A DNA stretch of 64,000 nt from Mycolicibacterium madagascariense (GTDB taxonomy: Bacteria; Actinomycetota; Actinomycetes; Mycobacteriales; Mycobacteriaceae). Each line of letters starts with the position of its first letter. Position 1 is the stretch's first letter. The DNA lies in contig NZ_AP022610.1 in NCBI RefSeq assembly GCF_010729665.1, positions 3,472,001 to 3,536,000 of the forward strand. The letters run 5' to 3'. Positions 57,431-64,000 of the stretch are shown in pieces. The notes beneath the pieces were generated by a model. It did not search any database and was not told the origin of the DNA. It worked only from the letters and a program-made list of their open reading frames with translations. Both the position numbers and the translations under genes were made by a program.

Positions 57431-58152
57431 GACGGCGCGTCCGCGAGGAAGGTGTGCACGACGTCGCGCTGCCAGCCGTGCACGGTCTCGCTGTGCACAC
57501 CGGTGAAACCGTTGGCGCGCAGGCGGTTTCGCAGTGCCGAGGCGCCGTCGAACTCGGTGACGCTGCGCCGCAGGTGCTGATACAGCGTGGCGTCGCCGGT
57601 GCGCAGGCGCCCCATCGGGATGATGACACCCCAGCAGACCGCGTTCCAGGTGGCCCGCGCGCGCACCGAATCCCGCACCGAGTACTCGTGCAGGGCCAGC
57701 GTCGCGCCGGGGCGCAGCAGCGCCCGGAACCGGCGCAGGGTCTCGTCGGGGTCGGCGAGATTGCGCACCAGGTAGGCGGCGAAGATGCCGTCGAACGGAC
57801 CCTCCACCCCGGCTTCGGCCAGATCCTCGACCCGGCTGTGCACGAACCGCGTCGACGGGGGCCACGCCTTGGTCGCCGCCTCGGCGAGCATTCCCGCGGA
57901 CGCGTCGATGGCCACCACCTCGGCCTCCGGCAGCACCTCGAGCAGCGCCCGCGTCGAGGCGCCGGTGCCGCATCCCGCGTCGAGCAACCGCAGGCCCCGC
58001 CCGAGGTGGGGAATGCGCATGCGGCGCACCGACATTCGCAGATGTTCGTGGTAGCCGGGGTTGGCTCCGACGAGTTGGTCGTAGGCGGCCGCGCCCACGT
58101 CGAACGCGGCGGGCACCTGGTGGCGCGGCAACCCGCTGGATCCCAGGGTCAC
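57427..58152 (-). CDS. SAM-dependent methyltransferase of the carotenoid operon (CrtT-like)
   Basis: A 241-residue class I methyltransferase. Motif I is LRLLDAGCGTGASTRALL (about 55-72), then VVAIDASAGMLAEAATKA and FDGIFAAYLVRNLADPDETL, as in the UbiE/CrtT group. GTG 58152 overlaps crtYd (GTGA), although a strong AGGAGGAAAG also lies before it. A similar gene sits between crtY and crtU in Streptomyces (crtT). Its step in carotenoid synthesis is not established. Confidence 0.83.
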   Translation of the reverse strand: MTLGSSGLPRHQVPAAFDVGAAAYDQLVGANPGYHEHLRMSVRRMRIPHLGRGLRLLDAGCGTGASTRALLEVLPEAEVVAIDASAGMLAEAATKAWPPSTRFVHSRVEDLAEAGVEGPFDGIFAAYLVRNLADPDETLRRFRALLRPGATLALHEYSVRDSVRARATWNAVCWGVIIPMGRLRTGDATLYQHLRRSVTEFDGASALRNRLRANGFTGVHSETVHGWQRDVVHTFLADAPS

Positions 58153-58478
58153 GGTCGTCTTTCCTCCTGATCCTTGGCGCCGCGGTGTTCCCACCGCAGC
58201 AGTACCGCGGTGACGAGGGCGAACCCGAACAGGAAGTCCTCGATCGGGATGTCCCAAGGGAAGCGGATGCCGGTGGTGTGCCGGTCGGCGTAGAGCACGA
58301 TCGGCGCGGACAGTTTGGTCAGCCAGCCGTCGACCAGGATCTGGAAGAAGACGACGATGGCCATCGAGATCCAGTACGCGGGCTTGCGGAAGAGGCCGGT
58401 GCGCAGGATCCAGTGTTCCCAGGCGCACACTCCGACGACGGAGAGCACCGCGGGCAGGGTGTAGCCCAGTCCGGTCAC
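58149..58478 (-). CDS. crtYd: Lycopene cyclase subunit CrtYd
   Basis: A 109-residue membrane protein with three hydrophobic helices and the family motif FPWDIPIEDFLFGFALVTAV. It forms the heterodimeric actinobacterial lycopene cyclase with CrtYc, closing beta-rings on lycopene. Helices seen include YWISMAIVVFFQILVDGWLT. GTG 58478 overlaps the crtYc stop, and its own stop overlaps the methyltransferase start. Confidence 0.92.
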   Translation of the reverse strand: MTGLGYTLPAVLSVVGVCAWEHWILRTGLFRKPAYWISMAIVVFFQILVDGWLTKLSAPIVLYADRHTTGIRFPWDIPIEDFLFGFALVTAVLLRWEHRGAKDQEERRP

Positions 58479-58810
58479 CGGCGTACGTCCCTGGTGCTGC
58501 GCACCTTCGCCAGAATGCGCGAGACGGCGGTGTAGGTCAGCAGCCCGCACACCGGGATGACGAGGAAGAACGCCACCTCTTCGATCGGGATGTGGCCGGG
58601 CACGTCCCAGCCGGTGAGGTACCGCGGGTTGTAGTGCCACACGTCGGCGGCGATCGCGACCGCGTCCCAGGCGATGAAGAACAGCGCGACCGGGAGCACC
58701 GCGTACGCCAGGCGCCGCGGCCAGCGGTACACGCCGGTGCCGAGGAACTCCAAGGGTGCAGTGATGACCAGGCACGCCGCCAGAACGATCAGGTATTGCC
58801 AACGGTCCAC
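58475..58810 (-). CDS. crtYc: Lycopene cyclase subunit CrtYc
   Basis: A 111-residue membrane protein, MDRWQYLIVLAACLVITAPL at the start, with YNPRYLTGWDVPGHIPIEEV and AFFLVIPVCGLLTYTAV, the conserved P-x-E-E element shared with CrtYd. It is the partner cyclase subunit. I chose GTG 58810 with GAGGGGAA before it, which overlaps the crtB end by 22 bases. The longer open frame upstream is antisense or out-of-frame crtB sequence. Confidence 0.92.
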   Translation of the reverse strand: MDRWQYLIVLAACLVITAPLEFLGTGVYRWPRRLAYAVLPVALFFIAWDAVAIAADVWHYNPRYLTGWDVPGHIPIEEVAFFLVIPVCGLLTYTAVSRILAKVRSTRDVRR

Positions 58811-59763
58811 GACGTTCCCCTCGGGTGTCGGTCCGACATCCGTGCGCCCCACGCCCGCAGCAGGCCACCCGCGGCGACCCGCGCCCGGCGGGCGTTGCCG
58901 ACGGTCGCGCGCTGCCCGAACACCGCGAAGTCGCTGCGTTCGATGGTGTCGAGGATCTCCGAATACAGCGTCAGGGCGGCCGCGACGCAGGGGCGCGACC
59001 GCCGCGCCAACATCGGAATGCCTTGGCGCGCAGAGTCGTACACGCTGCGGGTGACGGCGTGCTGCTCGGCCAGCGCCGTGCGCACCCGCGGATCGGTGCG
59101 CCGGTGTTCGCGACACCACGTCAGCAGCTCGCGGTCGACGCCGTGGACGGCCAGTTCGTCGGCCGGGAGATAGACCCGGCCGCGACCCAGGTCCTCGTCG
59201 ACGTCGCGCAGGAAGTTCGTCAGCTGGAACGCCTCGCCGAGTGCGGCCGCGTACGGCGCGGTGTCCTGCGGCGACGCGACCGTTCCGAGGATGGGCAGCA
59301 GCTGCAGCCCGATGACGTCGGCGGAGCCGTAGGTGTAGCGGCGCAGCGCCGCCCGGTCGGGATAGTCGGTGACGGTGAGGTCCATCCGCATCGACGCCAG
59401 GAAGTCGTCGAAGAGCGACGGGTCGATGCGATACCGGTGCACGGTGTCGACGAGCGCCGCCAGCACGGGGTGGTCGGCCGGCACGGCGCCGGTGAGCCCC
59501 TCCGCGAGCTGTCGCTGCAGGACGCCCAGCGCGGCGCCCCGGTCGGCGACCGCGACGTCGGGATCGACGTCGTCGAGTATGTCGTCGGCCATCCTGGCGA
59601 ATCCGTAGAGGGCGTGGACCGCCGGCCGCTGCTCGGCTGCCAGCAGGCGCGTCGCCAGGAAGAACGTCCGCCCGTACTGGGCGTTGAGCTTCCTGGCCCG
59701 GCGATAGGCCTCCCGCAGCGCGTGGTCGTGCACGCCCGCCGCGTCCAGTTCCGAACGGATCAC
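58789..59763 (-). CDS. crtB: Phytoene synthase CrtB
   Basis: A 324-residue squalene/phytoene synthase that condenses two geranylgeranyl diphosphates. The two Asp-rich motifs are ADDILDDVDPD and FLRDVDEDLGRGRVYLPADE; RTFFLATRLL and YGSADVIGLQLLPIL are also typical. GTG 59763 overlaps the crtI stop (GTGA). No crtE/GGPP synthase lies in the window, so GGPP must come from elsewhere or from beyond the right edge. Confidence 0.94.
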   Translation of the reverse strand: MIRSELDAAGVHDHALREAYRRARKLNAQYGRTFFLATRLLAAEQRPAVHALYGFARMADDILDDVDPDVAVADRGAALGVLQRQLAEGLTGAVPADHPVLAALVDTVHRYRIDPSLFDDFLASMRMDLTVTDYPDRAALRRYTYGSADVIGLQLLPILGTVASPQDTAPYAAALGEAFQLTNFLRDVDEDLGRGRVYLPADELAVHGVDRELLTWCREHRRTDPRVRTALAEQHAVTRSVYDSARQGIPMLARRSRPCVAAALTLYSEILDTIERSDFAVFGQRATVGNARRARVAAGGLLRAWGARMSDRHPRGTSWTVGNT

Positions 59764-61265
59764 CGCACCCCCCGCAGCAGTGGCCCCCGTCGGCCACTGA
59801 CGCTGCCGGTGATGCGGTCGGCCGCCAGCCGGCCCGACAGCAGCGCCGTGGGCACGCCGACCCCGGGCACCGTCGACGATCCCGCCAGCACCACGTTGTC
59901 GATGCCGCGCACCCGGTTGGCCGGGCGGAACGGCCCGGTCTGCGAGAACGTGTGCGCCAACGCGAACGGCGTCCCTGCGTACATGCCCTGCTCCCCCCAT
60001 CCGGCCGGATCCACCACGTGCAACAGTTCCAGATCCTCGCCCACGTTGGGCATCCTGTCCCGGACGGTCTCGATCATTCCGTCGACGTAGGCGCCGCCGT
60101 CGCGGGCCCAGTCGAACCGGCCACGGTCGAGGTTGGGCGCGGGGGCGAGCACGTAGAGCAGGTCGCGCCCCTGCGGCGCGAGCGACCGATCCGTGGCGGT
60201 GGGCCTGGTGACCAGCAGCGACGGGTCCGACATCACGCGTCCGTCGTCGATGATGTCGACGAACGTCTGGTCCCAGTCCTTGCCGAAGAGGATGGTGTGG
60301 TGCCCGTCGTCGGTCTCGGCGGTGGTCCGGCACCCGAGGTGCGCGACGACCGCGGAGGGCGCGGGCCGCAGCTTGAGCAGTCGCCGGGGCTGGCGTCCGA
60401 GCAACCGGTAGGTGTCGGGCAGTTCGGTGGTCAGCACCGCCGAGTCGCACGCGATCCGCTGCCCGTCCTCGGTGCGCACCGCCGTCACCCGGTCCCCCGA
60501 GCGTTCCAGCGCCGAGACCGTGGCCCCGTACCGGAACTCCACGCCGGCGGCCGCGGCCGCCGCGGCCAGCGCCTCCGGTACCGCCCGCATGCCACCCCTG
60601 GGGAAGTACACCCCGGCGATGGTGTCCATGTAGGCGATGACGGCGTACACGGCCAGGGCGCGCTGCGGCGGGACGCCCGCGTAGAGCGCCTGGAAGGAGA
60701 ACACCCGCAGCAGGCGGTCGTCGGTGAGGAACCGGCGCATCACCGACTCCCAGCGCCGGAAGCCGCCGAGGGCGAGCAACCGGGCCAGCTGCGGGGTGAC
60801 CAGTGAGAACGGGGAGTCGAAGTTCGACGCGATGAAGCCGTCGAACTCCACGCGGTACAGCTCGGTCAGCCAATCGCGCAGCCGCAGGTAGCCCTGCGCC
60901 TCGCCGGGCCCCATCACCCGGCGGATCTCGTCGGCCATCGCGTCGGCGTCGCGGTGCACGTCCAATGTCGAGCCGTCGGCGAAATGGGTGTGATACGACG
61001 GGTCGACCTGGACCAGGTCCAACCGGTCTGACAGCGATTCGCCGACGGCCGCGAGGGTGTCGGCGATGATGTCCGGCATCGTCAGCACGGTCGGCCCGGT
61101 GTCGATGCGGTAGCCACCGACGTCCAGCTGACCCATCCGGCCACCGGGATGCTCGCCGCGCTCGAGCACCGTCACGGCACGGCCGCGACCGGCGAGGTGC
61201 AGCGCCGCCGCCAGGCCCGCCAACCCCGCGCCGACGACGACCACGTGGTCGCTGTCGGGCCTCAT
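59760..61265 (-). CDS. crtI: Phytoene desaturase CrtI
   Basis: A 501-residue FAD-dependent desaturase that converts phytoene to lycopene. The N-terminal dinucleotide fold is VVVVGAGLAGLAAALHLAGR, ERGEHPGGRMGQL and YRIDTGPTVLTMPDI; the C-terminal signature is PFRPANRVRGIDNVVLAGSS followed by TVPGVGVPTALLSG. ATG 61265 overlaps the dioxygenase stop by four bases, so the carotenoid genes are coupled to the upstream genes. Confidence 0.95.
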   Translation of the reverse strand: MRPDSDHVVVVGAGLAGLAAALHLAGRGRAVTVLERGEHPGGRMGQLDVGGYRIDTGPTVLTMPDIIADTLAAVGESLSDRLDLVQVDPSYHTHFADGSTLDVHRDADAMADEIRRVMGPGEAQGYLRLRDWLTELYRVEFDGFIASNFDSPFSLVTPQLARLLALGGFRRWESVMRRFLTDDRLLRVFSFQALYAGVPPQRALAVYAVIAYMDTIAGVYFPRGGMRAVPEALAAAAAAAGVEFRYGATVSALERSGDRVTAVRTEDGQRIACDSAVLTTELPDTYRLLGRQPRRLLKLRPAPSAVVAHLGCRTTAETDDGHHTILFGKDWDQTFVDIIDDGRVMSDPSLLVTRPTATDRSLAPQGRDLLYVLAPAPNLDRGRFDWARDGGAYVDGMIETVRDRMPNVGEDLELLHVVDPAGWGEQGMYAGTPFALAHTFSQTGPFRPANRVRGIDNVVLAGSSTVPGVGVPTALLSGRLAADRITGSVSGRRGPLLRGVR

Positions 61266-62026
61266 CGGGCGCCCACCGGATCGATCACCATGCCGCGGTG
61301 CATCACGCGGTCGCCGAGCACCCCGTCGTGGTCGGCGCGGTGCAATACACAGCGGTTGTCCCAGATCACGACGTCACCAGCTGACCATCGATGCGCGAAC
61401 ACGTTCTCCTCACGGGTGCTATGGGCATACAGGTAGTCGATCACGTCGGCGGCCTCCGATGCAGACAGCCCGCTGATCGCGGTGCACCGCCTCGGTGTCG
61501 AAAGGTACATCGCGGTGCGGCCCGACAGCGGGTGCACCTGGAACAGGGGGTGATCGGCCGTGGTCTCCTGGTCCTCGCGCAGGTCGAGCCCGGTGACGAC
61601 GTGGGTCACGGTGCGCCCGGCCAGCCTCGTGCGCAGGGCCGCGGGCAGCGTCTCGTAGGCCGCGTACTGGTTGGTGAACTGCGTCCGGCCGCCCCGCACC
61701 GGCACCTGCACGGCACGTAATGCGGTGTAGGCGGGCGGGTTTCGGACATAGCTGGTGTCGGTGTGGAAGTTCGACCGCGGTGGGGTGTCGCGCCCGACGT
61801 TGGAGATGACGTTGAGCTCGTCGAAGCCGGGCACCGGCGTCTCGCCCTCGGTGAAGGTGGTCGGCCCGAAGCTGCGCAGGAAGTTCAGGAAGCGCCCGTC
61901 GTCGACGTCCTGGTCGGGCAGGACGAGCACGCCGTGCTCGGCCAGCAGGGTCCGCAGCGCCGCGACGTCGCCGGCGGACAGCGTGTCGACCGACACGCCC
62001 GTGACCACGGCGCCCAGCGGGCTCAT
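61262..62026 (-). CDS. TauD/TfdA-family Fe(II)/2-oxoglutarate dioxygenase
   Basis: A 254-residue oxygenase. The iron triad is H88-T-D90 (SNFHTDTSY) and H229 (DNRCVLHRAD); R240 or R244 (GDRVMHRGMV) would hold 2-oxoglutarate. It is only distantly similar to the dioxygenase at 7744. It is overlapped on both sides: ATGA with the ligase upstream and ATGA with crtI downstream. It sits between the ligase and carotenoid parts of the operon, so it could tailor either product. Some cyanobacterial mys clusters carry a 2-oxoglutarate oxygenase (MysH) that makes palythines, which is a possible functional parallel. Confidence 0.86.
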   Translation of the reverse strand: MSPLGAVVTGVSVDTLSAGDVAALRTLLAEHGVLVLPDQDVDDGRFLNFLRSFGPTTFTEGETPVPGFDELNVISNVGRDTPPRSNFHTDTSYVRNPPAYTALRAVQVPVRGGRTQFTNQYAAYETLPAALRTRLAGRTVTHVVTGLDLREDQETTADHPLFQVHPLSGRTAMYLSTPRRCTAISGLSASEAADVIDYLYAHSTREENVFAHRWSAGDVVIWDNRCVLHRADHDGVLGDRVMHRGMVIDPVGAR

Positions 62027-63096
62027 GGGGTGGTGATCGAGCACCGTGCCTCCTCGAGATCCAGCTCGCGCAGGGCGATCGCGAACAGCTCCGACACGTC
62101 GATGCCCCTGGCGGCGGCCATCATCGCGATGACACTGCTCGGGGCGTACGAGCAGTAGGGTCCGGCTTCGAGGAACCACGGTAGCCCGTCGGGGTCGATC
62201 CGGAAGTCGAACAGGCTGTAGTGCCGGCAGCCGAGCGCCTCGTGGCAACGTCGCGCGGCCGCCCACACCGCGTCGGTGACGGGGTCGTCCTCGGGGACCA
62301 GCCAGGCGCGCCGCGCGTCCTTCGCGACGAGGAACAGGTCGCCGTCACCCGAGCGGTCGAGTTTGTCCTCGCTGGTGCGGATCGGCTTGGAGTCCGGGTT
62401 TACCGAGTACTCCTCGAGCGGCAGACAGACCAGCTCTCCGTCGCGAACGATGATGCCGCACCGCACTTCTCGGCCCAGCGGCACGTACGTCTCGACGAGC
62501 GCGGCGCTGCCGTTGGCGAGCGCGTGGGCCACCGCGGGACCGTACTGCCGCTCGTCGCGCACCAGGGTCACGCCCATCGAGTTGTCACCGTCGACGGGCT
62601 TGACGACCACCGGCAGCGGCAGCGGCGGCGGTCCGGGGGTCCGCACCACCTCACCCGCGGGCACGGCAACGCCGGCGGCGGCGACGATGGCCCTCGCGGC
62701 GGCCTTGTCCGCGGCGATCGCCATGACCTCCGGCGGGTTGCCGACGATCGGGATGCCGAGGACGTCGAACAGCGCGCGGTAGGCGGTCATGCCGGGTCTG
62801 CAGAACATCTGCGGCACCACGACGTCGATGCCGAGGCGCGCCACGTGCGCGATGGCGTCACTGGGCGACATGGGGACCGCCGCGGCCAGCGCCGGAGCGC
62901 CCAGACCGGCGGGAAAGGTCCACGACCCGCCCGGCGCCACGTGCGCGAGGTGATGCTCGTAGCGCTCGTCGGAGGCCAGGGCCGCCAGCGCGCCGCCGGC
63001 GTAGAGCCGCGACAGGTCGGCGAAGAACTCGTCGACCGGCGACCCGACGAGGTGCAGCACCGACAGGGGCCGCCCGGCCGTGCCGTGCCCACCCAC
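62023..63096 (-). CDS. D-Ala-D-Ala-ligase-like ATP-grasp enzyme, MysD-like
   Basis: A 357-residue ATP-grasp ligase. The N-terminal region (LSVLHLVGSPVDEFFADLSR, VVPQMFCRPGMTAYRALFDV) and MAIAADKAAARAIVAAAGV agree with my memory of cyanobacterial MysD. The ATP-binding part has VVVKPVDGDNSMGVTLV and GREVRCGIIVRDGELVCLPL. In canonical Ddl the metal site is E-x-N; here the matching segment is FLEAGPYC (E310, G312), as in MysD. MysD adds a second amino acid to mycosporine-glycine to form imino compounds such as shinorine. GTG 63096 lies one base after the upstream stop. Confidence 0.8.
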   Translation of the reverse strand: MGGHGTAGRPLSVLHLVGSPVDEFFADLSRLYAGGALAALASDERYEHHLAHVAPGGSWTFPAGLGAPALAAAVPMSPSDAIAHVARLGIDVVVPQMFCRPGMTAYRALFDVLGIPIVGNPPEVMAIAADKAAARAIVAAAGVAVPAGEVVRTPGPPPLPLPVVVKPVDGDNSMGVTLVRDERQYGPAVAHALANGSAALVETYVPLGREVRCGIIVRDGELVCLPLEEYSVNPDSKPIRTSEDKLDRSGDGDLFLVAKDARRAWLVPEDDPVTDAVWAAARRCHEALGCRHYSLFDFRIDPDGLPWFLEAGPYCSYAPSSVIAMMAAARGIDVSELFAIALRELDLEEARCSITTP

Positions 63097-63097
63097 G

Positions 63098-64000
63098 TCA
63101 GTCGCCTCCCTGCTCGACGAGTTTGCCGATGTTGAAGTCGATCTTCGTCCATCCCCGCCGCGCCCGCAGATTCTTCAGCAGCAGCGCGGGGATCTGCAGA
63201 TGGTGCTCCGCGAGATACGGCAGCGGATCCCACCAGGCGAAGATGGCGTCCTTGCCGCGCGCGATCGCCGCGGCCCGCTGCCTGCGCCCCGGCCGCGTGA
63301 TCAGCCGCCACAGCTCGTGGTAGATCCAGTGGGTCGGGCGCGACCCGGCGAGCGGGACGATGCCGCGGTGGCCGTCGTCGAGGTAGGCCGCCGCCACCTC
63401 GGGGTGGTCGTAGAACATCGTGATCGCCGAATGGGTGCGCGGGTTGCACTCGATGGCATACGGATGACCGTCGGCCGCCTCGATGAAGTCGAACGAGAGC
63501 TGGCCCGTCACGCCGAGCGCACCGACGAAGTCCTCGACCCAGGACCGGATCTCGGGTTTGTCGACGTGGGCGTAGTTGATCTGGAACGCCGAGGACTCGC
63601 AGCATCCGTACACCTGTAGCGAGCCGTTGCGCACGGTGCCGTGCGTGCAGTATTCGCGGCCCTGGACGAACTCCTGGAGGATCCACGGGTCCTCCGGCGA
63701 GATCGACAGCGACCGCGCGAAGGCGGCGTTGCGCTCGGGGGTGTCCCTGGACAACCTGGTCAGGTCCATCCGGCCGACCGGGTTGTAGGCGATCCGTTTC
63801 AGGATGTAGCTGCGCCCGGGCGGAAAGTCGAAGTCGACGACCTGCTGGGCGTCGGTGATCCTGGCGAAGTCGGGCACCCGCAGCCCCAAAGACCTTGCCA
63901 TGCGCGAGAATTCGGCCTTGTCGTCGAGCGCGCGCACCATCGTCGCGTCGACGTGCAGCACCTCGCAGTACGGGTCGAGCAGCGCGCGCGCGTCGGCTTC
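63098..64000 (-). CDS. ATP-grasp ligase, MysC-like (5' end outside window)
   Basis: About 300 C-terminal codons; the frame remains open to the right edge, so an ATG at 63961 is not the start. ATP-grasp features are YILKRIAYNPVGRMDL, WILQEFVQGREYCTHGTVRN, TGQLSFDFIEAADGHPYAIE and CNPRTHSAITMFYDHPEV (E-x-N-P-R metal site). The end, GWTKIDFNIGKLVEQGGD, agrees with my memory of the cyanobacterial mycosporine-glycine synthetase MysC. MysC joins glycine to 4-deoxygadusol. Followed one base later by the MysD-like gene. Another amino-acid ligase function is possible. Confidence 0.8.
   Translation of the reverse strand, partial: EADARALLDPYCEVLHVDATMVRALDDKAEFSRMARSLGLRVPDFARITDAQQVVDFDFPPGRSYILKRIAYNPVGRMDLTRLSRDTPERNAAFARSLSISPEDPWILQEFVQGREYCTHGTVRNGSLQVYGCCESSAFQINYAHVDKPEIRSWVEDFVGALGVTGQLSFDFIEAADGHPYAIECNPRTHSAITMFYDHPEVAAAYLDDGHRGIVPLAGSRPTHWIYHELWRLITRPGRRQRAAAIARGKDAIFAWWDPLPYLAEHHLQIPALLLKNLRARRGWTKIDFNIGKLVEQGGD

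Noticed and set aside
54873..57629. Apparent 918-residue fusion ending in the Rieske protein
   Set aside because: The N-terminal part is out-of-frame crtU sequence, Arg/Ala-rich without domains. The Rieske gene has its own ATG overlapping the crtU stop.

Overview
The window is high-GC actinobacterial chromosome, most likely a fast-growing mycobacterium (Mycolicibacterium type). From memory of the family, gene order follows the M. tuberculosis Rv2049c-Rv2119 core: rbpA, ppm1/lnt, fxsA, F420-type PPOX genes, cobG, an Rv2073c-like SDR, Rv2074, a proline peptidase, helY, tatC/tatA, pafC/pafB, pafA, prcA/prcB, pup, dop, mpa, lppK, trmI and an Rv2119-like nuclease. ppm1 and lnt are separate genes, as in M. 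smegmatis. Many genes overlap by four bases (ATGA, GTGA or TTGA), so translational coupling is widespread. No stretch longer than 300 bases lacks a gene, and I see no rRNA, tRNA, IS element or CRISPR array.

Region by region. 1-7.4 kb: a partial luciferase-like monooxygenase, rbpA, the ppm1-lnt-amidohydrolase-fxsA operon and two tandem F420-type PPOX genes. 7.4-15.4 kb: a 35-residue membrane protein, a Fe(II)/2-oxoglutarate dioxygenase, an isolated cobG coupled to a kinase-like gene, an SDR, a PPOX enzyme, a peptidase, a VOC protein, a 5'-3' exonuclease and a DUF4333 protein. 15.4-21.5 kb: [20 protein letters not shown]. 21.5-27.9 kb: a LacI-controlled catabolic island (two SDRs, MFS transporter, polysaccharide-deacetylase-family hydrolase, asparaginase-like amidase) lying between pafB and pafA, which are neighbours in M. 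tuberculosis. 27.9-37.2 kb: the Pup-proteasome system (pafA, prcA, prcB, pup, dop, mpa), with a MarR/MFS efflux pair inserted.

37-45 kb: two MTB12/LppK-type secreted proteins, trmI, a Cas4/AddB-like nuclease, a thioesterase, an L,D-transpeptidase, a small zinc-ribbon protein, a secreted nuclease and a lipoprotein with three DUF4333-like repeats. 45.5-49.5 kb: four tightly coupled glycosyltransferases. 49.6-54.8 kb: a cold-shock protein, an RsbW-like ATPase, a glycogen debranching enzyme, a VOC protein and an EAL-DICT protein.

54.9-64 kb, reading leftwards and leaving the window on the right, is the most interesting part. It is one uninterrupted coupled operon: two ATP-grasp ligases resembling the mycosporine-like amino acid enzymes MysC and MysD, a TauD/TfdA dioxygenase, then a full aromatic-carotenoid set (crtI, crtB, crtYc, crtYd, a methyltransferase, crtU) and a Rieske protein. 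My reading is a combined photoprotection cluster that makes a UV-absorbing mycosporine-like amino acid together with an isorenieratene-type carotenoid. The mysA and mysB partners would be expected just beyond position 64000.
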